DNA of 64,000 nucleotides from the NCBI GenBank assembly GCA_030998225.1, contig JAPYXD010000715.1:5832501-5896500 (forward strand). The letters run 5' to 3'. The position numbers and the translations under genes were made by a program. This stretch comes from Diplolepis rosae (Eukaryota; Arthropoda; Insecta; Hymenoptera; Diplolepididae). The notes under the pieces were generated by a model. It saw only the letters and a list, made by a program, of their open reading frames with translations, did no database searches and was not told the origin of the DNA. Positions 12,759 to 24,066 of the stretch are shown piece by piece; the first letter of the stretch is position 1, and every line of letters starts with the position of its first letter.

Positions 12759-12869
12759 ATCTTAATGTTTAGCTCTCATCTTAACTTCCCTGAAGAAGCA
12801 GTATTTTAAGCACATGGAGTACTAGACATAATTTTTAGGATGTCGAGACCTTAAAAATATCACCCGGGT
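12759..12869 (+). repeat. Exemplar dimer-type B monomer (B/C hybrid)
   Basis: Reference copy of the B monomer found in 222-bp AB dimers. The 5' half (ATCTTAATGTTTAGCTCTCA, CTGAAGAAGCAGTATTTTA) matches B1/B2. The 3' half (AAGCACATGGAGTACTAGAC, TAATTTTTAGGATGTCGAG, CCTTAAAAATATCACCCGGG) matches the 3' half of C, not of B1/B2. This makes the dimer B look like a recombinant of the B and C monomers of a trimer, with the crossover near the shared TATTTTAAGCACATGG stretch. That origin is my inference; the similarity of the two halves is seen directly. Confidence 0.88.
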
Positions 12870-12980
12870 ATAGAGAAATTGGGTTCCCAGCATGACTTCC
12901 CGTAGGAAAAATATATTATAAACAGCTAGACTCCTGAATTTAATTTTAGAATGACGGGACAGTAGAAATACCATTTGGCC
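12870..12980 (+). repeat. Exemplar type A monomer
   Basis: Reference copy of the A monomer, 111 bp. It begins in the CACCCGGGTAT box, followed by GAGAAATTGGGTTCCCAGC, a CCCGTAGGAAAAATATATT tract, CAGCTAGACTCCTG and TTTAATTTTAGAATGACGGG, and ends AGTAGAAATACC. Variable positions define sub-variants across the array: the start (TATCTAG, TATCGAG, TATAGAG, TATCTCA), the middle (CTTGACTT, CTTGATTT, CATGACTT, CTTGACAT), and CTCCTGAATT against CTAATGTATT. A variant with AAATGGGGTCCC is 1 bp shorter (110 bp). A almost always precedes a B monomer. Confidence 0.95.
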
Positions 12981-13091
12981 ATCTTAATGTTTAGCTCTCA
13001 TCTTAACTTCCCTGAAGAAGCAGTATTTTGAGCACTTCGACTACTACGTATCGTTTTTAAAATGCTGGAATCACCAAAATACCACCCAGTA
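12981..13091 (+). repeat. Exemplar type B1 monomer (trimer form)
   Basis: Reference copy of the B form that precedes a C1 monomer. It starts with ATCTTAATGTTTAGCTCTCA and then CTTCCCTGAAGAAGCAGTA. Its 3' half is distinctive: GAGCACTTCGACTACTACG, then TATCGTTTTTAAAATGCTGG, ending in ATCACCAAAATACC. A sister form, B2 (15,199-15,309), precedes C2 and has GAAGCGGTATTTTAAGC, GTACTGCATATC and GCTGGAATCTCTAAAATACC. The 3' halves of B1 and B2 are not found in B monomers that are followed directly by A, so the type of B predicts whether a C follows. Confidence 0.93.
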
Positions 13092-13202
13092 ATCATACAT
13101 TTTACTTCCTAGCTTAAGTTCACTTCGGAACATATATTTTAAGCACATGGACTACTAGACATAATTTTTAGAATGATTGCACCTTAAAAATATCCACCGG
13201 GT
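13092..13202 (+). repeat. Exemplar type C1 monomer
   Basis: Reference copy of the third monomer of the ABC trimer, 111 bp. It starts with ATCATACATTTTACTTC, then AGCTTAAGTTCACTTCGG and ATTTTAAGCACATGG, and ends in GAATGATTG and CCTTAAAAATATCC before the next A. C1 is the main C form from 1 to about 52.7 kb and reappears at 63.46 kb. In the window it always follows a B1-type monomer. Confidence 0.92.
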
Positions 13203-15309
13203 ATCTAGAAATGGGGTCCCAGCTTGATTTCCAGTAGGAAAAATATATTATAAACAGCTAGAATAATGTATTTAATTTTAGAATGGCGGGACAGTAGAAA
13301 TACCATTTGTCCATCTTAATGTTTAGCTCTAATCTTAACTTCCCTGAAGAAGCAGTATTTTGAGCACATGTAGTACTAGACATAATTTTTATGATGTCGA
13401 GACCTTAAAAATATCACCCGGGTATCTAGAAATTGGGGTCCCAGGTTGACTTTCCGTAGGAAAAATATATTATAAACAGCTAGACTCCTGAATTTAATTT
13501 TAGAATGTCGCGACAGTAGAAATACCCTTTGGCCATCTTAATGTTTAGCTCTTACCTTAACTTCCCTGTAGAAGCAGTATTTTAAGCACATGGAGTACTA
13601 GACATAATTTTTAGGATGTCGAGACCTTAAAAATATCACCCGGGTATCTCAAAATTGGGTTCCCAGCTTGATTTCCCGTAGGAAAAATATATTTTAAACA
13701 GCTAGACTAATGTATTTAATTTTAGAATGACGGGACATTAGAAATACCTTTTTGACATCTTAATGTTTAGCTCTCATCTTAACTTCCCTGAAGACGCAGG
13801 CTTTTCAGCACTTGGATTACTAGACATAATTTTTAGTATGTCGTGACCTTAAAAATATCACCCGGGGATCTAGAAATTGGGTTCCCAGCTTGATTTCTCG
13901 TAGGAAAAATATATTATAAACAGCTAGACTCCTGAATTTAATTTTAGAATGTCGGAAAAGTAGAAATACCCTTTGTCCATCTTAATGTTTAGCTCTCATC
14001 TTAACATCCCTAAAGAAGCGGTATTTTAAGCACATGGAGTACTAGACATAATTTATAGGATGTCGAGACCTTAAAAATATCACCCGGGTATAGAGAAATT
14101 GGGTTCCCAGCATGACTTCCCGTAGGAAAAATATATTATAAACAGCTAGACTCCTGAATTTAATTTTAGAATGACGGGACAGTAGAAATACCATTTGGCC
14201 ATCTTAATGTTTAGCTCTCATCTTAACTTCCCTGAAGAAGCAGTATTTTGAGCACTTCGACTACTACGTATCGTTTTTAAAATGCTGGAATCACCAAAAT
14301 ACCACCCAGTAATCATACATTTTACTTCCCAGCTTAAGTTCACTTCGGAACACCTATTTTAAGCACATGGAGTACTAGACATAATTTTTAGAATGATTGC
14401 ACCTTAAAAATATCCACCGGGTATCTAGAAATGGGGTCCCAGCTTGATTTCCAGTAGGAAAAATATATTATAAACAGCTAGAATAATGTATTTAATTTTA
14501 GAATGGCGGGACAGTAGAAATACCATTTGTCCATCTTAATGTTTAGCTCTCATCTTAACTTCCCTGAAGAAGCAGTATTTTGAGCACATGTAGTACTAGA
14601 CATAATTTTTATGATGTCGAGACCTTAAAAATATCACCCGGGTATCTAGAAATTGGGTACACAGGTTGACTTTCCGTAGGAAAAATATATTATAAACAGC
14701 TAGACTCCTGAATTTAATTTTAGAATGTCGCGACAGTAGAAATACCCTTTGGCCATCTTAATGTTTAGCTCTCATCTTAACTTCCCTGAAGAAGCAGTAT
14801 TTTAAGCACATGGAGTATTAGACATAACTTTTAGGATGTCGAGACCTTAAAAATATCACCCGGGTATCTCAAAATTGGGTTCCCAGCTTGATTTCCCGTA
14901 GGAAAAATATATTTTAAACAGCTAGACTAATGTATTTAATTTTAGAATGACGGGACATTAGAAATACCTTTTTGACATCTTAATGTTTAGCTCTCATCTT
15001 AACTTCCCTGAAGAAGCAGTATTTTAAGCACATGGAGTACTAGACATAATTTTTAGTATGTCGAGACCATAAAAATATCACCCGGGGATCTAGAAATTGG
15101 GTTCCCAGCTTGATTTCTCGTAGGAAAAATATATTATAAACAGCTAGACTGCTGAATTTAATTTTAGAATGACGGGAAAGTAGAAATACCTTTTGGCCAT
15201 CTTAATGTTTAGCTCTCATCTTAACATCCCTAAAGAAGCGGTATTTTAAGCACATGGAGTACTGCATATCATTTTTAGAATGCTGGAATCTCTAAAATAC
15301 CACTCAGTT

Positions 15310-15420
15310 ATCATACATTTCAGTTCTCAGCTCTAGTTCCCTTTGGAACATGTATTTTCAGCACATGTGGTACTAGACATAATTTTTAGAATGATTGGAC
15401 CTTAAAAATATCACCTGGGT
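15310..15420 (+). repeat. Exemplar type C2 monomer
   Basis: Reference copy of the C2 subtype. After ATCATACATTTCAGTTCTCA it carries AGCTCTAGTTCCCTTTGG and AACATGTATTTTCAGCAC, then GGTACTAGACAT, and ends with TTGGACCTTAAAAATATCA. Inside it GTTCCCTTTGGAAC forms a small dyad with 5-bp arms and a 4-nt loop. C2 follows B2. It is scattered through the left part of the array and is the only C type between about 53 and 63 kb. Confidence 0.92.
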
Positions 15421-17640
15421 ATCGAGAAATTGGGTTCCCAGCTTGACTTTCCGTAGGAAAAATATATTATAAACAGCTAGACTCCTGAATTTAATTTTAG
15501 AATGTCGGGACAGTAGAAATACCCTTTGGCCATCTTAATGTTTAGCTCTCATCTTAACTTCCCTGAAGAAGCAGTATTTTAAGCACATGGAGTACTAGAC
15601 ATAATTTTTAGGATGTCGAGACCTTAAAAATATCACCCGGGTATCTCAAAATTGGGTTCCCAGCTTGATTTCCCGTAGGAAAAATATATTTTAAACAGCT
15701 AGACTAATGTATTTAATTTTAGAATGACGGGACATTAGAAATACCTTTTTGACATCTTAATGTTTAGCTCTCATCTTAACTTCCCTGAAGAAGCAGTATT
15801 TTAAGCACATGGAGTACTAGACATAATTTTTAGAATGTCGAGACCTTAAAAATATCACCCGGGTATCGAGAAATTGGGTTCCCAGCTTGACTTTCCGTAG
15901 GAAAAATATATTATAAACAGCTAGACTAATGTATTTAATTTTGGAATGACGGGACATTAGAAATACCTTTTTGACATCTTAATGTTTAGCTCTCATCTTA
16001 ACTTCCCTGAAGAAGCAGTATTTTAAGCACATGGAGTACTAGACATAATTTTTAGGATGTCGAGACCTTAAAAATATCACCCGGGTATCGAGAAATTTGG
16101 TTCCCAGCTTGACTTTCCGTAGGAAAAATATATTATAAACAGCTAGACTCCTGAATTTAATTTTAGAATGTCGCGACAGTAGAAATACCCTTTGGCCATC
16201 TTAATGTTTAGCTCTCATCTTAACTTCCCTGAAGAAGCAGTATTTTAAGCACATGTAGTATTATACATAATTTTTAGGAAGTCGAGACCTTAAAAATATC
16301 ACCCGGGTATCTCAAAATTGGGTTCCCAGCTTGATTTCCCGTAGGAAAAATATATTTTAAACAGCTAGACTAATGTATTTAATTTTAGAATGACGGGACA
16401 TTAGAAATACCTTTTTGACATCTTAATGTTTAGCTCTCATCTTAACTTCCCTGAAGAAGCAGTATTTTAAGCACATGGAGTACTAGACATAATTTTTAGG
16501 ATGTCGAGACCTTAAAAATATCACCCGGGTATCGAGAAATTGGGTTCCCAGCTTGACTTTCCGTAGGAAAAATATATTATAAACAGCTAGACTGCTGAAT
16601 TTAATTTTAGAATGTCGCGACAGTAGAAATACCCTTTGGCCATCTTAATGTTTAGCTCTCACCTTAACTTCCCTGAAGAAGCAGTATTTTAAGCACATGG
16701 AGTATTATACATAATTTTTAGGAAGTCGAGACCTTAAAAATATCACCCGGGTATCTCAAAATTGGGTTCCCAGCTTGATTTCCCGTAGGAAAAATATATT
16801 TTAAACAGCTAGACTAATGTATTTAATTTTAGAATGACGGGACATTAGAAATACCTTTTTGACATCTTAATGTTTAGCTCTCATCTTAACTTCCCTGAAG
16901 AAGCAGTATTTTAAGCACATGGAGTACTAGACATAATTTTTAGGATGTCGAGACCTTAAAAATATCACCCGGGTATCTCAAAATTGGGTTCCCAGCTTGA
17001 TTTCCCGTAGGAAAAATATATTTTAAACAGCTAGACTAATGTATTTAATTTTAGAATGTCGCGACAGTAGAAATACCCTTTGGCCATCTTAATGTTTAGC
17101 TCTCATCTTAACTTCCCTGAAGAAGCAGTATTTTAAGCACATGGAGTATTATACATAATTTTTAGGATGTCGAGACCTTAAAAATATCACCCGGGTATCT
17201 CAAAATTGGGTTCCCAGCTTGATTTCCCGTAGGAAAAATATATTTTAAACAGCTAGACTAATGTATTTAATTTTAGAATGACGGGACATTAGAAATACCT
17301 TTTTGACATCTTAATGTTTAGCTCTCACCTTAACTTCCCTGAAGAAGCAGTATTTTAAGCACATGGAGTACTAGACATAATTTTTAGGATGTCGAGACCT
17401 TAAAAATATCACCCGGGTATCGAGAAATTGGGTTCCCAGCTTGACTTTCCGTAGGAAAAATATATTATAAACAGCTAGACTGCTGAATTTAATTTTAGAA
17501 TGTCGCGACAGTAGAAATACCCTTTGGCCATCTTAATGTTTAGCTCTCATCTTAACTTCCCTGAAGAAGCAGTATTTTAAGCACATGGAGTACTAGACAT
17601 AATTTATAGGATGTCGAGACCTTAAAAATATCACCCGGGT
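15421..17640 (+). repeat. Ten consecutive 222-bp AB dimers
   Basis: The ATC landmark at 15,421 and its counterpart at 17,641 are 2,220 bp apart, exactly ten 222-bp dimers, with no C monomer. Two A variants mix: TATCGAG/CTTTCCG/GTCGCGACAG and TATCTCA/TTTCCCG/GACGGGACATTAG. B is the hybrid dimer type throughout. It is the most regular stretch of the window, which suggests recent homogenisation. Confidence 0.93.
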
Positions 17641-19739
17641 ATAGAGAAATTGGGTTCTCAGCATGACTTCCCGTAGGAAAAATATATTATAAACAGCTAG
17701 ACTCCTGAATTTAATTTTAAAATGACGGCACAGTAGAAATACCATTTGGCCATCTTAATGTTTAGCTCTCATATTAACTTCCCTGAAGAAGCAGTATTTT
17801 GAGCACTTCGACTACTACGTATCGTTTTTAGAATGCTGGAATCACCAAAATACCACCCAGTAATCATACATTTTACTTCCCAGCTTAAGTTCACTTCGGA
17901 ACACCTATTTTAAGCACATGGAGTACTGGACATCATTTTTAGAATGATTGGACCTTAAAAATATCCACCGGGTATCTAGAAATGGTGTCCCAGCTTGATT
18001 TCCAGTAGGAAAAATATATTATAAACAGCTAGAATAATGTATTTAATTTTAGAATGACGGGACAGTAGAATTACCTTTTGGACATCTTAATGTTTAGCTC
18101 TCATCTTAACTTCCCTGAAGAAGCAGTATTTTAAGCACATGGACTACTAGACATAATCTTTAGAATGACTGGACCTTAAAAATATCACCCGAGTATCTCA
18201 AATTTAGGTTACCAGCTTGACATCCTGTAGGAAAAATATATTATAAACGGCTAGACTAATGTATTTAATTTTAGAATGACGGGACAGTAGAAATACCATT
18301 TGTCCATCTTAATGTTTAACTCTAATCTTAACTTCCCTGAAGAAGCAGTATTTTAAGCACATGGAGTACTAGACATAATTTTTAGGATGTCGAGACCTTA
18401 AAAATATCACCTGGGTATCTCAAAATTGGGTTCCCAGCTTGACTTCTGGTAGGAAAAATATATTGTAAACAGCTAGACTCCTGAATTTAATTTTAGAATG
18501 TCGCGACAGTAGAAATACCCTTTGGCCATCTTAATGTTTAGCTCTCATTTTAAAAACCCTAAAGAAGCGGTATTTTAAGCACATAGAGTACTGCATATCA
18601 TTTTTAGAATGCTGGAATCTCTAAAATACCACTCAGTTATCATACATTTCAGTTCTCAGCTCTAGTTCCCTTTGGAACATGTATTTTCAGCACATGTGGT
18701 ACTAGACATAATTTTTAGTATGATTGGACCTTCAAAATATCACCCGGGTATCGAGAAATTGGGTTCCCAGCTTGACTTTCCGTCGGAAAAATATATTATA
18801 AACAGATAGACTCCTGAATTTAATTTTAGAATGTCGGGACAGTAGAAATACCTTTTGGCCATCTTAATGTTTAGCTCTCATCTTAAATTCCGTAAAGAAG
18901 CTACATTTTGAGCACATGTAGTACTAGACATAATTTTTAGAATGATTGGACCTTAAAAATATCACCCGGGGATCTAGAAATGGGGTCCCAGCTTGATTTC
19001 CAGTAGGAAAAATATATTATAAACAGCTAGACTAATGTATTTAATTTTAGAATGACGGGACATTAGAAATACCTTTTTGACATCTTAATGTTTAGCTCTC
19101 ATCTGAACTTCCCTGAAGAAGCAGTATTTTAAGCACATGGAGTACTAGACATAATTTTTAGAATGTCGAGACCTTAAAAATATCACCCGGGTATCGAGAA
19201 ATTGGGTTCCCAGCTTGACTTTCCGTAGGAAAAATATATTATAAACAGCTAGACTCCTGAATTTAATTTTAGAATGTCGCGACAGTAGAAATACCCTTTG
19301 GCCATCTTAATGTTTAGCTCTCATCTTAACTTCCCTGAAGAAGCAGTATTTTAAGCACATGGAGTACTAGACATAATTTTTAGGATGTCGAGACCTTAAA
19401 AATATCACCCGGGTATAGAGAAATTGGGTTCCCAGCATGACTTCCCGTAGGAAAAATATATTATAAACAGCTAGACTCCTGAATTTAATTTTAGAATGAC
19501 GGGACAGTAGAAATACCTTTTGGACATCTTAATGTTTAGCTCTCATCTTAACTTCCCTGAAGAAGCAGTATTTTAAGCACATGGAGTACTAGACATAATT
19601 TTTAGGATGTCGAGACCTTAAAAATATCACCCGGGGATCTAGAAATTGGGTTCCCAGCTTGTTTTCTCGTAGGAAAAATATATTATAAACAGCTAGACTC
19701 CTGAATTTAATTTTAGAATGACGGGACAGTAGAAATACC
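16791..19739 (+). repeat. Segmental duplication 1, left copy (2.95 kb)
   Basis: Matches 21,118-24,066 at a constant offset of 4,327 bp (39 x 111 - 2). Shared private variants include TCATTTTAAAAACCCTAAAG (18,546), AAATTCCGTAAAGAAGC (18,886), CTTTCCGTCGG, TATTGTAAACAGC and TTTTTAGTATGATTGG. By eye I count only about ten differences; this copy alone has AAATTTAGGTTACC, ATGGTGTCCC and CATCTGAACTTCC. The left end overlaps the pure dimer run. Confidence 0.93.
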
Positions 19740-21117
19740 ATTTGGCCATCTTAATGTTTAGCTCTCATATTAACTTCCCTGAAGAAGCAGTATTTTGAGC
19801 ACTTCGACTACTACGTATCGTTTTTAAAATGCTGGAATCACCAAAATACCACCCAGTAATCATACATTTTACTTCCCAGCTTAAGTTCACTTCGGAACAC
19901 CTATTTTAAGCACATGGAGTACTAGACATAATTTTTAGAATGATTGCACCTTAAAAATATCACCCGGATATCGAGAAATTGGGTTCCCAGCTTGACTTTC
20001 CGTAGGAAAAATATATTATAAACAGCTAGAATAATGTATTTAATTTTAGAATGACGGGACAGTAGAATTACCTTTTGGACACCTTAATGTTTAGCTCTCA
20101 TCTTATCTTCCCTGAAGAAGCAGTATTTTAAGCACATGGAGTACTGGACATAATCGTTAGAATGACTGGACCTTAAAAATATCACCCAGGTATAGAGAAA
20201 TTGGGATCCCAGCTTGACTTCCTGTAGGAAAAATATATTATAAACAGATAGACTCCTGAATTTAATTTTAGAATGTCGGGACAGTAGAAATACCTTTTGG
20301 CCATCTTAATGTTTAGCTCTCATCTTAAATTCCCTAAAGAAGCTACATTTTGAGCACATGTAGTACTAGACATAATTTTTAGGATGTCGAGACCTTAAAA
20401 ATATCACCCGGGTATCTCAAAATTGGGTTCCCAGCTTGATTTCCCGTAGGAAAAATATATTTTAAACAGCTAGACTAATGTATTTAATTTTAGAATGACG
20501 GGACATTAGAAATACCTTTTTGACATCTTAATGTTTAGCTCTCATCTTAACTTCCCTGAAGAAGCAGTATTTTAAGCACATGGAGTACTAAACATAATTT
20601 TTAGGATGTCGAGACCTTAAAAATATCACCCGGGTATCGAGAAATTGGGTTCCCAGCTTGACTTTCCGTAGGAAAAATATATTATAAACAGCTAGACTCC
20701 TGAATTTAATTTTAGAATGTCGGGACAGTAGAAATACCCTTTGGCCATCTTAATGTTTAGCTCTCATCTTAAAAACCCTAAAGTAGCTACATTTTGAGCA
20801 CAGGTAGTACTAGACATAATTTTTAGAATGATTGGACCTTAAAAATATCACCCGGGTATCTAGAAATTGGGTACACAGCTTGATTTCCCTAAGGCAAAAA
20901 TTATTATATAAAGCTAGACTCCTGAATTTAATTTTAGAATGACGGGACAGTAGAAATACCATTTGGCCATCTTAATGTTTAGCTCTCATCTTAACTTCCC
21001 TGAAGAAGCAGTATTTTAAGCACATGGAGTACTAGACATAATTTATAGGATGTCGAGACCTTAAAAATATCACCCGGGTATAGAGAAATTGGGTTCCCAG
21101 CATGACTTCCGGTAGGA
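19740..21117 (+). repeat. Array segment between the two 2.95-kb copies
   Basis: About 1.38 kb of A, B and one C1 (near 19,857), with an Ad monomer at about 20,862-20,972. It contains the CACCCGGATATCGAG box (19,961), CACCCAGGTATAGAG (20,180) and a TTAAAAACCCTAAAGTAGC B variant (20,770). It has no counterpart at the 4,327-bp offset. No gene is present. Confidence 0.85.
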
Positions 21118-24066
21118 AAAATATATTTTAAACAGCTAGACTAATGTATTTAATTTTAGAATGACGGGACATTAGAAATACCTTTTTGACATCTTAATGT
21201 TTAGCTCTCATCTTAACTTCCCTGAAGAAGCAGTATTTTAAGCACATGGAGTACTAGACATAATTTTTAGGATGTCGAGACCTTAAAAATATCACCCGGG
21301 TATCTCAAAATTGGGTTCCCAGCTTGATTTCCCGTAGGAAAAATATATTTTAAACAGCTAGACTAATGTATTTAATTTTAGAATGTCGCGACAGTAGAAA
21401 TACCCTTTGGCCATCTTAATGTTTAGCTCTCATCTTAACTTCCCTGAAGAAGCAGTATTTTAAGCACATGGAGTACTAGACATAATTTTTAGGATGTCGA
21501 GACCTTAAAAATATCACCCGGGTATCTCAAAATTGGGTTCCCAGCTTGATTTCCCGTAGGAAAAATATATTTTAAACAGCTAGACTAATGTATTTAATTT
21601 TAGAATGACGGGACATTAGAAATACCTTTTTGACATCTTAATGTTTAGCTCTCACCTTAACTTCCCTGAAGAAGCAGTATTTTAAGCACATGGAGTACTA
21701 GACATAATTTTTAGGATGTCGAGACCTTAAAAATATCACCCGGGTATCGAGAAATTGGGTTCCCAGCTTGACTTTCCGTAGGAAAAATATATTATAAACA
21801 GCTAGACTGCTGAATTTAATTTTAGAATGTCGCGACAGTAGAAATACCCTTTGGCCATCTTAATGTTTAGCTCTCATCTTAACTTCCCTGAAGAAGCAGT
21901 ATTTTAAGCACATGGAGTACTAGACATAATTTATAGGATGTCGAGACCTTAAAAATATCACCCGGGTATAGAGAAATTGGGTTCTCAGCATGACTTCCCG
22001 TAGGAAAAATATATTATAAACAGCTAGACTCCTGAATTTAATTTTAAAATGACGGCACAGTAGAAATACCATTTGGCCATCTTAATGTTTAGCTCTCATA
22101 TTAACTTCCCTGAAGAAGCAGTATTTTGAGCACTTCGACTACTACGTATCGTTTTTAGAATGCTGGAATCACCAAAATACCACCCAGTAATCATACATTT
22201 TACTTCCCAGCTTAAGTTCACTTCGGAACACCTATTTTAAGCACATGGAGTACTGGACATCATTTTTAGAATGATTGGACCTTAAAAATATCCACCGGGT
22301 ATCTAGAAATGGGGTCCCAGCTTGATTTCCAGTAGGAAAAATATATTATAAACAGCTAGAATAATGTATTTAATTTTAGAATGACGGGACAGTAGAATTA
22401 CCTTTTGGACATCTTAATGTTTAGCTCTCATCTTAACTTCCCTGAAGAAGCAGTATTTTAAGCACATGGACTACTAGACATAATCTTTAGAATGACTGGA
22501 CCTTAAAAATATCACCCGAGTATCTCAAATTGAGGTTACCAGCTTGACATCCTGTAGGAAAAATATATTATAAACGGCTAGACTAATGTATTTAATTTTA
22601 GAATGACGGGACAGTAGAAATACCATTTGTCCATCTTAATGTTTAACTCTAATCTTAACTTCCCTGAAGAAGCAGTATTTTAAGCACATGGAGTACTAGA
22701 CATAATTTTTAGGATGTCGAGACCTTAAAAATATCACCTGGGTATCTCAAAATTGGGTTCCCAGCTTGACTTCTGGTAGGAAAAATATATTGTAAACAGC
22801 TAGACTCCTGAAGTTAATTTTAGAATGTCGCGACAGTAGAAATACCCTTTGGCCATCTTAATGTTTAGCTCTCATTTTAAAAACCCTAAAGAAGCGGTAT
22901 TTTAAGCACATAGAGTACTGCATATCATTTTTAGAATGCTGGAATCTCTAAAATACCACTCAGTTATCAGACATTTCAGTTCTCAGCTCTAGTTCCCTTT
23001 GGAACATGTATTTTCAGCACATGTGGTACTAGACATAATTTTTAGTATGATTGGACCTTCAAAATATCACCCGGGTATCGAGAAATTGGGTTCCCAGCTT
23101 GACTTTCCGTCGGAAAAATATATTATAAACAGATAGACTCCTGAATTTAATTTTAGAATGTCGGGACAGTAGAAATACCTTTTGGCCATCTTAATGTTTA
23201 GCTCTCATCTTAAATTCCGTAAAGAAGCTACATTTTGAGCACATGTAGTACTAGACATAATTTTTAGAATGATTGGACCTTAAAAATATCACCCGGGGAT
23301 CTAGAAATGGGGTCCCAGCTTGATTTCCAGTAGGAAAAATATATTATAAACAGCTAGACTAATGTATTTAATTTTAGAATGACGGGACATTAGAAATACC
23401 TTTTTGACATCTTAATGTTTAGCTCTCATCTTAACTTCCCTGAAGAAGCAGTATTTTAAGCACATGGAGTACTAGACATAATTTTTAGGATGTCGAGACC
23501 TTAAAAATATCACCCGGGTATCGAGAAATTGGGTTCCCAGCTTGACTTTCCGTAGGAAAAATATATTATAAACAGCTAGACTCCTGAATTTAATTTTAGA
23601 ATGTCGCGACAGTAGAAATACCCTTTGGCCATCTTAATGTTTAGCTCTCATCTTAACTTCCCTGAAGAAGCAGTATTTTAAGCACATGGAGTACTAGACA
23701 TAATTTTTAGGATGTCGAGACCTTAAAAATATCACCCGGGTATAGAGAAATTGGGTTCCCAGCATGACTTCCCGTAGGAAAAATATATTATAAACAGCTA
23801 GACTCCTGAATTTAATTTTAGAATGACGGGACAGTAGAAATACCTTTTGGACATCTTAATGTTTAGCTCTCATCTTAACTTCCCTGAAGAAGCAGTATTT
23901 TAAGCACATGGAGTACTAGACATAATTTTTAGGATGTCGAGACCTTAAAAATATCACCCGGGGATCTAGAAATTGGGTTCCCAGCTTGATTTCCCGTAGG
24001 AAAAATATATTATAAACAGCTAGACTCCTGATTTTAATTTTAGAATGACGGGACAGTAGAAATACC
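21118..24066 (+). repeat. Segmental duplication 1, right copy (2.95 kb)
   Basis: Right partner of 16,791-19,739. Breakpoints fall inside A monomers: on the left, identity starts after TAGG in the A core; on the right, identity ends near the A/B boundary. Breakpoints inside homologous monomers fit unequal exchange rather than transposition. Private changes here include CTGAAGTTAATTTTAG (22,808) and ATCAGACATTTCAG (22,967). Confidence 0.93.

Larger units (their letters stand above)
12427..12869 (+). repeat. Two AB dimers
   Basis: Two plain dimers (221 and 222 bp) link the 5-mer block to the 11-mer block. The second A has CTTTCCGTAGG and GAATGTCGCGACAG, the form that dominates the pure dimer run at 15.4-17.6 kb. 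Confidence 0.9.
12870..15309 (+). repeat. Two tandem 11-mers (1,220 bp)
   Basis: A-B1-C1-A-B-A-B-A-B-A-B units at 12,870-14,089 and 14,090-15,309; 11 x 111 - 1 = 1,220, the missing base being in an ATGGGG A monomer. Both copies share the rare GAATGGCGGGACAG (13,281 and 14,501) and TTTTTATGATGTCGAG. The last B of the second copy switches to the B2 form and leads into a C2 at 15,310, so the second copy has an altered end. Confidence 0.9.

Noticed and set aside
13092..13202. Heat-shock element in C monomers (TTC...GAA)
   Set aside because: The spacing between TTC and GAA does not fit the 5-bp unit arrangement of heat-shock elements.
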